64,000 bases of DNA, taken from positions 31,524-95,523 of the forward strand of contig DLIO01000010.1 in assembly GCA_002483765.1 (NCBI GenBank), read 5' to 3'. Position 1 is the stretch's first letter; each line of letters starts with the position of its first letter. The position numbers and the translations under genes are program-made. The notes below the pieces were generated by a model. It was not told the origin of the DNA, did not search any database, and saw only the letters and a program-made list of their open reading frames with translations. This DNA is from Lentisphaeria bacterium UBA7640 (GTDB taxonomy: Bacteria; Verrucomicrobiota; Lentisphaeria; Victivallales; Victivallaceae). Positions 16,540-25,575 of this stretch are shown in pieces.

Positions 16540-18501
16540 TTATTTGTTGTTTGACCCGATCTCTATTTTCGGGATGAATATATGGAATGAGGTTCCGATG
16601 TTTACTTGACTAGAGAGCAGAATCCAACCGCGATGATTAGTGATAGTACCATAGATCATCGCCAAGCCCATTCCTGTACCTTTGCCATAAGATTTTGTAG
16701 TAAAAAATGGTTCAAAAACTCGGCTCATAGTTTCTTTTGACATACCACAACCATTGTCAGAAATAGAGATATGGTAATATTTTTGCAGGTCGACATCAGC
16801 TGGCATGACTCCAGACAGTGTTTCTTCTGGGATAAAGTTTGCAGCCTCTCCTGCAGAAATCTCTAGTCGCATACCTTGGTCGGGAGGATTGTCTTCCATC
16901 GCGTCTCGCGCATTAATCATGAAATTAATAAAAACTTGTTGTAGCTGTATGATGTCTCCGGTAATCATCATCGATTCTTTGGGTAGATAAAGGTTTAAAT
17001 AAAGATTTAATTGATTACTAGGGAGGAATAATTCGGTACTGTGGCGAATCAATTCATTGAGGTCAATTTTCTCTTCGTGGTATTTCCCTTTTCGAGCAAA
17101 TCCCAATAATTGGTGAGTTAATCTCCCCGCTTGTTCAGAAATCTGAGTGATTTTTTCAAGGTGACGAATAATTTTAGGATCTTTACTTTTATCGTAGAGC
17201 CGGATCAAATCCAAATGCCCTAGGATTGCGTGAATATGATTATTGAAATCGTGAGCGACGCCGCCAGCCAATTTTCCGATAGAATCAAGACGCTGGGAGT
17301 GGTTAAGTTGTTCACTTAATATCTCCTTTTCACGCGCCAACCGGCTTTCTTCGGTAATATCACGCCCCTGTAGAATATACATAGGAATATTCCCTACTTG
17401 GGTGCCTGAAATCGCCATATCTAAATAAACCTGCGATCCATCATGACCAGGAGCATAGCAACGAAAATGCTTGGTCGGATGTTCATTTTCCTGAGTTGCT
17501 TCAGGAAGCTTGAGCAATTTAGGCCCCAGCGGTTCGCCTTTCTCGTCAGTGAGCATATTGGTAAGCTCAATACCGATCAGGGACGGTGTTTGAAAAACGA
17601 TGCGGTTGGCGGCACGATTTGCTTCTAATACATCGCCATTGCGAGAAACTAACATGATCATTTCACTGGCATTTTCAACTAGAAGTTGATAACGCCCTTC
17701 CCATTCACGTAGGTTATGTTCAAGTGCCTGTGCTTTGCCGTATCCTCCGAAAAACGCAAAGAAAATATCAAGCGCACCGCGGCTGATAGAACTGCTTTCC
17801 TTCTCTATTTTCACTAAATACATGGTAATCAAAGCTGAGAGCCAGGCAGTAGCAATTGATCTGATAATTAATGAATTGTTGATTTCTAGCCACCAGAACG
17901 GTTTGAACCCATAGGTGACAAATAGATAAATAAATGAATCAATAACTTGAGCGAAAATCATTGATCCTAGCACGCATAAAAACATACGGCATCCGACATT
18001 GCGTAGGCGTTGAAAAAATATCGGAAGAAGGAATAAGTCAGCCACTAGTGCCAATACTGAACCGCTCATGGAAACTTTGGTCTGTTCCAAAAGACTGCTG
18101 AGTATATCTGCCGAACTGCCTTGGGAAATGCTGAATCCAATCCAGTTGCATTGGAGCATAGTCAGGTAAGTTAGATACATAAATAGCCCATAAGAGGCGA
18201 GGCAAGCTATAATCAGTCGTTGTGCTGCTAAAGTTCCTTCGGTAATATAGATTAGCAATAGGGCAGCCAGGAACGGCAGCGTCAAGACCGTTGACCCAAT
18301 ATAAAAGTCAAATCCGGTAATATTAGTAGTGATTTGAAGATTAGAAGCGGCAATCAGCTGAGCAAAGACAAATAATAGTCCAGCACAAACATAAAAAGCC
18401 GCCTGCCCAATGATTTTACGCTGACTATGAAGTAACGCTAGCGTCACAAAGACAAAAGTCATCTCTAAGAAAGCAAGCAAAATTGCCAGAATATTTTCCA
18501 A
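16540..18501 (-). CDS. Membrane sensor histidine kinase with PAS domain (orphan)
   Basis: A 653-residue protein with about seven hydrophobic spans in residues 1-225, then a PAS domain (about 265-390, with LLVENASEMIMLVSRNGDVLEANRA). The HisKA dimerisation domain has the phospho-accepting His in LAGGVAHDFNN (about 415-425). The HATPase domain carries N, G1 (ISDNGCGM), F (FEPFFTT) and G2 (GKGTGMGLAM) boxes. It ends soon after the ATPase, so there is no receiver domain. No response regulator is encoded next to it. The HDFNN form is typical of the NtrB-like/hybrid kinase group. Stimulus unknown. Confidence 0.9.
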   Translation of the reverse strand: MENILAILLAFLEMTFVFVTLALLHSQRKIIGQAAFYVCAGLLFVFAQLIAASNLQITTNITGFDFYIGSTVLTLPFLAALLLIYITEGTLAAQRLIIACLASYGLFMYLTYLTMLQCNWIGFSISQGSSADILSSLLEQTKVSMSGSVLALVADLFLLPIFFQRLRNVGCRMFLCVLGSMIFAQVIDSFIYLFVTYGFKPFWWLEINNSLIIRSIATAWLSALITMYLVKIEKESSSISRGALDIFFAFFGGYGKAQALEHNLREWEGRYQLLVENASEMIMLVSRNGDVLEANRAANRIVFQTPSLIGIELTNMLTDEKGEPLGPKLLKLPEATQENEHPTKHFRCYAPGHDGSQVYLDMAISGTQVGNIPMYILQGRDITEESRLAREKEILSEQLNHSQRLDSIGKLAGGVAHDFNNHIHAILGHLDLIRLYDKSKDPKIIRHLEKITQISEQAGRLTHQLLGFARKGKYHEEKIDLNELIRHSTELFLPSNQLNLYLNLYLPKESMMITGDIIQLQQVFINFMINARDAMEDNPPDQGMRLEISAGEAANFIPEETLSGVMPADVDLQKYYHISISDNGCGMSKETMSRVFEPFFTTKSYGKGTGMGLAMIYGTITNHRGWILLSSQVNIGTSFHIFIPKIEIGSNNK

Positions 18502-18518
18502 GATATTTTAATACTCCA

Positions 18519-19604
18519 TCAGTTTTTAGCTTCTGACTCAAGTCGTCGCAAGGTTTCCCTCACCACATCTGCACGTTTAATATTTTGCTCCAGATCATTT
18601 AATGGTTTTCCGGCAATCAAAAGGAGATGAGCCGGATTGATCTTGATGAATAAATCATTGATGGTGCGGATATCTAGTGCTGTGAACATTTTTAAATCAA
18701 CGCCCATGCGCAATGCTGAGAGTGAATTCAACGCTTCTTCAATGCCCAACACAAAAGCATGACGCAACCTTCCGTAAGCCCGCCCCACATGATTAAGAAT
18801 AATATGCTTGTTATGCTCCAACATCATTACTCTAGCGTTTTTCTCATGTGTAATCAGTTGGCGGATAACTGAGGTTAAGCGTTCAATAATCATTAATTCT
18901 GACTCACCCAGCGTGCTCTGGTTGGAGATCTGAAATAGACCGCCGTGGTTTTCAGAGCCTTCGCCGTAGATGCCGCGAACAGTTAAGCCAAGCGTGCGAA
19001 TTCCGTGCATAGCGGCATTAATTTGTTCACTCAAAATCAGTCCGGGCAGATGAAGCATCACAGATGCCCGGATCCCAGTTCCTATATTGCTTGGACAGGA
19101 GGTAAGATAACCGAGCCGCGAATCGTAGGCAAAGGCTAGACGCTCAGACAAACAGTCGTCAATATGGCTTATTTTTAACCAAGCCTGTTCCAGGTCAAGC
19201 CCAGGGTAAAGCACTTGAAGTCTTAGATGGTCTTCCTCATTAATCATAATACTGGAATTTTCACCGTCAGCGACGATCAGAGCTGATCCTTGCGGCGCGC
19301 CACTCAACTCATTGCTGATTAAACGGCGTTCTAGCAGTAGTTTGCGATGTAGAGCTGATAGTTCATTCATCTTAAAAAACATTTCCGGTTTGTCGAGGCA
19401 TTCCGAATTAATCACTGTCGTCCTAATCATGTCGCAAATCTCTGAACGCTGATCAGCGTCGGCAACGATAGGAAATGAAATTCCTTCAATATTTCGCGCC
19501 AATCTGATACGTGAACAGATAGCAATATCATCATGATTACCATCAGGTTCGAGCCAGCTGACATCTTTTGCTAAAAGTTTATTGATCGTCTCGTTGGTGT
19601 TCAT
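18519..19604 (-). CDS. mcsB: Protein arginine kinase McsB
   Basis: McsB phosphorylates arginines of damaged proteins to mark them for ClpCP in Firmicutes (family knowledge). The 361-residue product is an ATP:guanido phosphotransferase. It starts with DIAICSRIRLARNIEG and includes the conserved TSCPSNIGTGIRASVMLHLPGL around residues 173-195 with the reactive-site Cys. The C-terminal catalytic-domain block GIYGEGSENHGGLFQISNQ is also seen. It overlaps mcsA by 4 bases. No clpC or ctsR is present here, unlike the Bacillus operon, so its protease partner must lie elsewhere. Confidence 0.93.
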   Translation of the reverse strand: MNTNETINKLLAKDVSWLEPDGNHDDIAICSRIRLARNIEGISFPIVADADQRSEICDMIRTTVINSECLDKPEMFFKMNELSALHRKLLLERRLISNELSGAPQGSALIVADGENSSIMINEEDHLRLQVLYPGLDLEQAWLKISHIDDCLSERLAFAYDSRLGYLTSCPSNIGTGIRASVMLHLPGLILSEQINAAMHGIRTLGLTVRGIYGEGSENHGGLFQISNQSTLGESELMIIERLTSVIRQLITHEKNARVMMLEHNKHIILNHVGRAYGRLRHAFVLGIEEALNSLSALRMGVDLKMFTALDIRTINDLFIKINPAHLLLIAGKPLNDLEQNIKRADVVRETLRRLESEAKN

Positions 19605-20188
19605 TGTTTATCTTCCTTTGTAGAAGAATTTAGTTCCTCCTTTAAATCATTGATTTGGTCACGAATTTCTGCGGCTTTTTCATATTCTTCAGCTTGGATT
19701 GCCTGATCAAGCTGTTTTTGAAATTCTAACAACTCTTGCATACGACGCGGTCCGGCTCCAGCGGTGCTTTGTGCTGGATTTTTTCCAATATGAATCTTTC
19801 CACGATGCATGTTGGGTAACGCCTTGTCAAGAATGTTTTTGAAAACTTTGTAACAGTTCGAACATCCAAGGCGCCCAGTTTTACGGAGTTTTTCAGAATT
19901 CCATGTGCAAACCGGACAAATTAGCTCTTTTGTAGGAGCTTTGTCGTCTAATTTGCCGGATGTCGCGTCCGATTTGTTTAGCGCATCAGTGAGCCCTGGC
20001 AAACCAAAATTGGTGGAAATATCGTAAAGCAGTTGTGAAATATTGAATCCTCCAATGTTGCCGAGTCCAGCATCGGGTGACTTTTTAGACGCACACTCGG
20101 AACATAGATGGAGAGATTTCTTTTTACCTTTCGCGACTTCCTGAATATGGATGGTCGCTTCATTTTTATGACAATTATCGCATAACAT
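19601..20188 (-). CDS. mcsA: McsA, zinc-binding activator of McsB
   Basis: The 195-residue partner of McsB carries two zinc-finger pairs: C-D-N-C at residues 3-6 with CSEC near 29-32, and CPVC with CSNC around 90-112. The C-terminus has a UVR (UvrB/UvrC-type) motif: LLEFQKQLDQAIQAEEYEKA and then AEIRDQINDL. Such proteins bind and stimulate the kinase. The ATG at 20188 lies downstream of a structured leader (hairpin at 20316-20346). It is translationally coupled to mcsB, together forming a two-gene operon. Confidence 0.93.
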   Translation of the reverse strand: MLCDNCHKNEATIHIQEVAKGKKKSLHLCSECASKKSPDAGLGNIGGFNISQLLYDISTNFGLPGLTDALNKSDATSGKLDDKAPTKELICPVCTWNSEKLRKTGRLGCSNCYKVFKNILDKALPNMHRGKIHIGKNPAQSTAGAGPRRMQELLEFQKQLDQAIQAEEYEKAAEIRDQINDLKEELNSSTKEDKQ

Positions 20189-20315
20189 TATTGAACCTCG
20201 TAGTTTCTAATAAATATAACGGAAGGATCCTGAAAATCCAGCTTCAAAGCGGTTAAATAAATTAACTTCACAATTTTGTTAGTTGTAAAAAAACGTAACG
20301 AGAAAAAGCTAGCTC

Positions 20316-20346
20316 GTACCCTCACTTTGGTGAAAGTTAGAGGTAC
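20316..20346 (-). promoter_or_regulatory. Strong hairpin in the mcsA leader
   Basis: Read on the minus strand, GTACCTC and GAGGGTAC pair (one bulged G) around an inner stem ACTTT-CACC-AAAGT. A short T-rich run lies 10 bases after it. It is about 130 bases upstream of the mcsA start in a 320-base divergent gap (20189-20508). It could be an attenuator or a protein-binding element; no CtsR-type operator was found. Confidence 0.45.
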
Positions 20347-20508
20347 TTTTACCCAGTCCCAAAAACTAACTGAGCGAGACGCCATGGTCAGCTGTTATTG
20401 TTTTGTATGATGAATATTTATCATCTAAGCAGGTTAGAAGGTTGTTTAATTGTATTCAGCGAATATTTTAAAAGAATTACAATCATCATAATTACGGGAA
20501 ACAAATTT

Positions 20509-21777
20509 ATGGATATTAGGGTCGTAAAATCAAAATTATCCGGCAATATTACAGTGCCGGGTTCAAAGTCTCATTCAATTCGTGCTGCGGTATGTGCAAT
20601 GCTTGGCGATGGTATTTCCTTGGTACATTCTCCATTGAATTCAGAAGATACTCAAAGCTGCTTAAATGCGGCCACACATTACGGCGCTAAAGTAGTAATC
20701 TCTCCAGGGATGTGGACAATTACTGGAACCGGAGGGAAGTTGCGTAAACCTAAAAAAACGTTTGACTTGGGAAATTCCGGCACCAGTTTGAGGATTTTAA
20801 CTGCAATCGCTGGAGCTATGGATTTTGAAAGCACTTTTGACGGTGATGCCTCTTTGCGTACGCGGGTTATGGAGCCTGTATTGAGTGCGCTGAGTGCGCT
20901 CGGAGCAAAGACTGGGTCTACCGGTGGAAAATGTCCGTTGACGGTTTGCGGGCCTCTGAACGGCGGTAGTACCATCATTGATGGCACCAGTTCGCAATTT
21001 CTTACCGCTTTATTATTTGCTGCGCCTTTGGCGTCTGGGGAAGTCCAAATCAAGGTTAATAAACTCAATGAGAAGCCATATGTAGAACTAACCCTTGATT
21101 GGTTGCGAAGGCTCAAAATAAAATTCACTGCGACAGAAGACTTGAGCAGTTTTGTGGTACAGGGTAATCAGATCTATCCGGCATTCCAATGGACGATTCC
21201 GGCAGATTTTTCAACAGCGGCATTTCCTTTAGCGGCGGCCGCAGTTACTGGAAGCAGTATTGGTATTCGCAATTTGAAATTCGATGACATCCAAGGCGAT
21301 AAAGCTGTTTTTGAATACTTTAAAAAAATGGGAATGGCGATTGAGACCAAAGACAATTCAACTTTGGTTAGTATGGCTGGCTCATTAAAAGGGATTAATG
21401 TTGATCTCAATGCCACTCCTGATGCATTACCAGCAATGGCAGCAGCAGCGGCTTTTGCACAGGGGCAAACTAGGCTTTTGAACGTTCCGCAAGCGCGAAT
21501 CAAAGAGACTGACCGCATCGCCTGTATGCGTTGTGAACTAAGCAAGATGGGTGCAAAAATTTCAGAACTGCCGGATGGGCTGGTGATTGAAGGTGCGCCA
21601 TTGCACGGAGCAATCGTTAACGGGCATCATGACCACCGAATCGTGATGGCTTTGGTAGTGGCGGCGTTGGCGGCAGAAGGTGAAACTATCGTCACCGGTG
21701 CGGAAGCGGCGGCAGTGACTTACCCTGGTTTTATTGATGATTTTCGTAAAATCGGGGCTAAAATTGAAGTGATATAA
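20509..21777 (+). CDS. aroA: 3-phosphoshikimate 1-carboxyvinyltransferase (EPSP synthase)
   Basis: AroA joins shikimate-3-phosphate and PEP in the shikimate pathway. From the ATG at 20509 it has 422 residues. Motifs: VPGSKSHSIRAA with the active-site Lys near residue 20, LGNSGTSLRIL near 87-97, ATPDALPAMAAA, KETDRIACM and HHDHRIVMALVVAAL. The frame is open further upstream, but the first good RBS (GGGAAA) is just before 20509. The stop overlaps the alr start by one base (TAATG). Confidence 0.95.
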   Translation: MDIRVVKSKLSGNITVPGSKSHSIRAAVCAMLGDGISLVHSPLNSEDTQSCLNAATHYGAKVVISPGMWTITGTGGKLRKPKKTFDLGNSGTSLRILTAIAGAMDFESTFDGDASLRTRVMEPVLSALSALGAKTGSTGGKCPLTVCGPLNGGSTIIDGTSSQFLTALLFAAPLASGEVQIKVNKLNEKPYVELTLDWLRRLKIKFTATEDLSSFVVQGNQIYPAFQWTIPADFSTAAFPLAAAAVTGSSIGIRNLKFDDIQGDKAVFEYFKKMGMAIETKDNSTLVSMAGSLKGINVDLNATPDALPAMAAAAAFAQGQTRLLNVPQARIKETDRIACMRCELSKMGAKISELPDGLVIEGAPLHGAIVNGHHDHRIVMALVVAALAAEGETIVTGAEAAAVTYPGFIDDFRKIGAKIEVI

Positions 21778-22850
21778 TGAAAGCACGGGTTCAATTAGAA
21801 GTCGATTTAACGGCAATTACCGATAATTATCAGAAAATCGCAGTTCATGTCGCACCTTGTGTGGTTTTGCCGGTAATCAAGTATGACGGCTACAATATGG
21901 GCGCGCTTAGGGTTGCTAAAACATTGAAAAAAGCTGGAGCTTCACGATTTTTTACTGCCACCGCTAATGAAGCACTCGAGCTATGTAAACACGGCTTTGA
22001 GGTACAGATTGCAGGAAATGTGGCGCCATTTGAAATTCCTGACTTAATTAATGCAGGAGTGATTTGTCCGATTAACAGTCTGGATGGAGCACATCTGCTC
22101 AATGCGGAAGCTGCTCGACAAAAAAAACGAGTCGAAGTTCATTTTCAAGTCGACACAGGAATGGGGCGCGATGGCATTCCTCTGGACAAAGCACAGCGGA
22201 CCATTGACGAAGCACGAAAACTCCCGTGGCTGAATTGTTCTGGTATTTATTCGCATTTTCCGGGAGCATTGCCAGAGTTTTCTGCCTTTACAAAACGCCA
22301 AATTATCGAACTGAAAAAGATTAGTCAAAACTGGCAATGTATTCATTGGGGTGGAAGTGACGGTATGGCGAATTACAACACCACTACACAGGCTCCTTTT
22401 ACCCATTGCCGGGTCGGATTGGCATTGTATGGCTTAGGATCCGCAGCTATGATTCTAGACTTAAAGCAGGTTTTCACTTTAAAGTCAACACTTGTTTTAA
22501 TTCGCGAATTACCGGCCGGCTCAAATATTGGTTATAATTTTACACACACATTAAAACAGAGAACCCGAGTTGGAACGGTGGCGATCGGTTATGCGGACGG
22601 GCTACCGATAGCGCTATCAAATTGTGGCGAAGTAATCATTCACGGGCATCGTTGTCCAATCATTGGCAGAGTGTCGATGGATTATATTACGGTCGATTTG
22701 AATGGTGTTCCAGCAATAGCGGTCGGCGATGAAGTGGTTTGTCTGAATTCGGAGATTACCGCCACTGATTGGGCAGAATTAAAACAGACTCATTCGCACG
22801 AAATTCTTTGTTCGCTAGGAAATCGTATAAAACGTATCTACAAAATTTAA
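21777..22850 (+). CDS. alr: Alanine racemase
   Basis: PLP enzyme that supplies D-alanine for peptidoglycan. It has 357 residues. The PLP lysine is K35 in VIKYDGYNMG, a variant of the usual KADAYGHG motif that keeps Lys, Asp, Tyr and the last Gly. Later blocks are YSHFPGA, RVGLALYG and AIGYADGLP, which holds the catalytic Tyr region. The end, LGNRIKRIYKI, is canonical. It sits between aroA and the ftsA-ftsZ pair, consistent with an envelope/division cluster. The changed K35 region is the only oddity. Confidence 0.9.
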   Translation: MKARVQLEVDLTAITDNYQKIAVHVAPCVVLPVIKYDGYNMGALRVAKTLKKAGASRFFTATANEALELCKHGFEVQIAGNVAPFEIPDLINAGVICPINSLDGAHLLNAEAARQKKRVEVHFQVDTGMGRDGIPLDKAQRTIDEARKLPWLNCSGIYSHFPGALPEFSAFTKRQIIELKKISQNWQCIHWGGSDGMANYNTTTQAPFTHCRVGLALYGLGSAAMILDLKQVFTLKSTLVLIRELPAGSNIGYNFTHTLKQRTRVGTVAIGYADGLPIALSNCGEVIIHGHRCPIIGRVSMDYITVDLNGVPAIAVGDEVVCLNSEITATDWAELKQTHSHEILCSLGNRIKRIYKI

Positions 22851-22925
22851 AATTCGGCTTTGTGACTGGCAAAACGTCTATAGTGTCGCTATCTTTTAGT
22901 TTCAATTTATCAAGGGAGTTTATTT

Positions 22926-24212
22926 ATGTTTCCAAGAAGAAAACCCATTATAACCGCGATTGAAATAGGCAGCTCAAAAATCTGTGTACTGGTGGGAGAA
23001 TCCCAGGAAACGGATGAAAACATCGTGGTGCTTGGTCGTGGTGAAGTTAGTAGTTCAGGGGCTGTGCTTAAAGGTGAAATTATCGACATGGATCGCGCGA
23101 TAACTTTATTATCAAATGCACTTGATCAGGCAGATGAAGCGTCAGGGAAAAAAATTTCAGAAAGCATTTTTATTGGAGTCGGTATAACTAATAGCGGAAT
23201 CGCTTCGTCACAAAATATAGGATCTACACTGACCAGTTCGCCGGATGCAGTGATCTCCGCTGATGATATTACTGCAGCTGGCAAAAATGCAAAACCAGTC
23301 CATTTGCCTTACGATCGGATCCAGCTGGACAGCTACTGCTCATACTTCTTATTGGATGAGGGGCGGCGGGTTAGTGATCCTAGTGGCCAAATTTCTCGTA
23401 AACTGGATGCTTACGTCCATGTTATTCACGGTGACGCCAATCGTGTAGCCAGCTTTACTAAGCTAATAAACGATTGCGGAATTGGCGATGAGAACAATGT
23501 TTACCCATTATTTTGCGGCACTGCCGCAGCCTATTGTATTCTGACTGATGAAGAGAAGAGTAATGGAGTGGTTTTTGTCGACATGGGTGCTGGAGTTACC
23601 GAATATGTGGTAGTTCACAACTCTGGCGTCATGGCAAGCGGAGTCGTGCCTGTGGGTTTTGAACATATTGCTAATGATTTGTCATTAGTCTTAAATTTGC
23701 ACATCGACACCTGTCGCAAGATGATTGTTGATGGCACGATCACAACCATGATTACTCAAGGACGCGGTTTTATTGAGCAGAAGGATTTCAACGGCAGAGA
23801 TGTCAAAATACCATTATTGTCGTTTGAAAAAATTATCGATGAAAGATTACGCGAAACCTTTGAAATCATCAAATCTAGAGTCGCCAAAGAGGTTCCGTTA
23901 CGTAATCTTAGTGCAGGTGGGGTGCTGACCGGAGGTGGGGCATTGTTTCCACGTACTGCTGATGTTTTTCATAGCGTTTTCGAATGTCCGGTTCGTATCG
24001 GTAAGCCATTTGATGCGAGCGGAGCAATTACAAATCTAGAGTCACCGCGTTATAGTACTGTTTGGGGAATATTGAAATGTAGTAATTTTCACTTGAGAAC
24101 TGGACGGGTGGAATCGGGAGGGATCACTGATGCTGCGGCAAACATGTTAGATCATGTTGCCGGTAATCTTTGGCATGGCATTCGCAATGTTTGGAATTCA
24201 CTCAAAGTTTAA
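22926..24212 (+). CDS. ftsA: Cell division protein FtsA
   Basis: Actin-like membrane tether of the FtsZ ring, 428 residues. The N-terminus (PIITAIEIGSSKICVLVGE) is the phosphate-1 motif. Phosphate-2 appears as GVVFVDMGAGVTEYVVV, and a glycine-rich adenosine segment as LTGGGALFP. The last residues (NLWHGIRNVWNSLKV) can form the amphipathic membrane-targeting helix. RBS AAGGGAG at about 22911-22917. It is followed by ftsZ after 12 bases. Confidence 0.93.
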   Translation: MFPRRKPIITAIEIGSSKICVLVGESQETDENIVVLGRGEVSSSGAVLKGEIIDMDRAITLLSNALDQADEASGKKISESIFIGVGITNSGIASSQNIGSTLTSSPDAVISADDITAAGKNAKPVHLPYDRIQLDSYCSYFLLDEGRRVSDPSGQISRKLDAYVHVIHGDANRVASFTKLINDCGIGDENNVYPLFCGTAAAYCILTDEEKSNGVVFVDMGAGVTEYVVVHNSGVMASGVVPVGFEHIANDLSLVLNLHIDTCRKMIVDGTITTMITQGRGFIEQKDFNGRDVKIPLLSFEKIIDERLRETFEIIKSRVAKEVPLRNLSAGGVLTGGGALFPRTADVFHSVFECPVRIGKPFDASGAITNLESPRYSTVWGILKCSNFHLRTGRVESGGITDAAANMLDHVAGNLWHGIRNVWNSLKV

Positions 24213-24224
24213 CTGGAACTATTC

Positions 24225-25454
24225 ATGAAACAAAATACTGAAAATCATTTAATCATCCCGGAAGTGACAAAAGATCCCAAATCTAACGCCAAAATAATGG
24301 TCGTTGGTCTTGGCAAGGCTGGAGTGATGTTTACGGAACAACTAGTTAGTCTTAAAGCTGCAAAATGGCTTAACGTTATCGCCGTGGATACTGATCTCGC
24401 CACTTTGACTGCATTTCCCGGATTACAAAAGTTCCAAGCAGATCCTCGGTGGCGTAATGGCGCAGGTTGCGGCGGCGACCTGACCAATGGTTCTCGTTCA
24501 TTTTCCGCGGAACGAGAAGGAATCGGGCATTTAATTGATGGCGTTGATGGATTAATTGTTACCGGCGGTTTGGGCCGTGGCACCGCTACTGGTGGTGCTG
24601 GTGTCTTTGCTAGTGTTGCCAAACAAAAAAATATCCCAACATTTTTTGTCATGACCATGCCTTTTACCATGGAAGGGCACAATCGCCGCCAAACTGCTGA
24701 CAAAGGAGTTGTTGAGATTCTGCCATCAGCCGATGCGTTGTTCTGCTTACCTATGGATCTGTTGTTTAGCTCGTTACCAGCGGAAACTCCGATAACTGAA
24801 GCCTATGCCGCGGCCAATCGTGAAATGGCTGGAGTAATCCTTGGACTGGCGGAAATCATGCGTAGTCAGAGCGTAATGCCGGCAGATCTTTCCGATTTCC
24901 GGACGGCGCTAAATCGGCGCAAAAGCTTTTGCAGTATCGGAGTTGGAACTGCCTCTAGTGATGATGGTGCTAATCGCTGTCATGTGGCGCTAGAAAAGAT
25001 GTTAAAAGCTCCTCTGCTGGGTGGCGTGAATAGTTTTAAAGGTGCAGATGTTATTTTCTCGATGATTACCGGTGGGGCTGATTTGAATATCAGTGAAATG
25101 AAAAAAACTCTCGAAGCTGCGGCAGCACATTTTAATCCCAAAGCGCAGATTATTATTGGAGCTGCCGTTTCTGAAGAGTATGGCAACAATGTCCAAGTTA
25201 CCGCTATTACTGTGAAATATGATAAATCCGAAACCTTACCACAAGTAGAATCGCGTCCGATAACTGCGACATCAACTAAAAAACGAAAATCGGCGGGGCA
25301 GGGGACCAAGGAGCAACCTTCGTTGCCACTCCAAGATATTTCTAAAGGAATATTCATCAATGCCGCGCCATCGATTATTAATGGTCAGGATTTGGATATT
25401 CCAACCTGCCAACGTAAAATGATCAGCATTGATGTGGGCATGGAACAAAAATGA
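24225..25454 (+). CDS. ftsZ: Cell division protein FtsZ, divergent
   Basis: Tubulin-like GTPase of 409 residues. The N-terminal nucleotide segment reads IMVVGLGKAGVMFTEQL instead of the usual GxGGxG-N form. The tubulin signature is G-R-G-T-A-T-G (about residues 115-121) instead of G-G-G-T-G-T-G. The T7 (synergy) loop aligns as MPADLSDFRTAL, keeping both acidic residues but replacing the usual Asn. The C-terminal FtsA/ZipA-binding peptide is recognisable as LDIPTCQRK. It follows ftsA directly. It is probably functional, given the intact frame, the kept aspartates and the kept tail, but well off the bacterial consensus. Confidence 0.88.
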   Translation: MKQNTENHLIIPEVTKDPKSNAKIMVVGLGKAGVMFTEQLVSLKAAKWLNVIAVDTDLATLTAFPGLQKFQADPRWRNGAGCGGDLTNGSRSFSAEREGIGHLIDGVDGLIVTGGLGRGTATGGAGVFASVAKQKNIPTFFVMTMPFTMEGHNRRQTADKGVVEILPSADALFCLPMDLLFSSLPAETPITEAYAAANREMAGVILGLAEIMRSQSVMPADLSDFRTALNRRKSFCSIGVGTASSDDGANRCHVALEKMLKAPLLGGVNSFKGADVIFSMITGGADLNISEMKKTLEAAAAHFNPKAQIIIGAAVSEEYGNNVQVTAITVKYDKSETLPQVESRPITATSTKKRKSAGQGTKEQPSLPLQDISKGIFINAAPSIINGQDLDIPTCQRKMISIDVGMEQK

Positions 25455-25527
25455 GAATTTTGAAGAAATTGGAAACTATAAAGTATTTTACGAAAATGCC
25501 TAAAAAAATTCCTAAATAGGAGCTTTA

Positions 25528-25558
25528 AATTAGCGCGCGCATTATGCGCGCGTGAATT
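25528..25558. repeat. Intergenic GC-rich palindrome, copy 3
   Basis: Arms 25528-25542 and 25544-25558. Apart from the central base it is the inverted form of copies 1 and 5. It lies between ftsZ and ydbH, ending 17 bases before the ydbH ATG. Confidence 0.95.
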
Positions 25559-25575
25559 AAGAAAAGAAGTTAGCG

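Noticed and set aside
20188..20385. 65-codon minus-strand frame directly upstream of mcsA
   Set aside because: It runs through the hairpin, has no RBS and shows no protein-like pattern; better read as leader.
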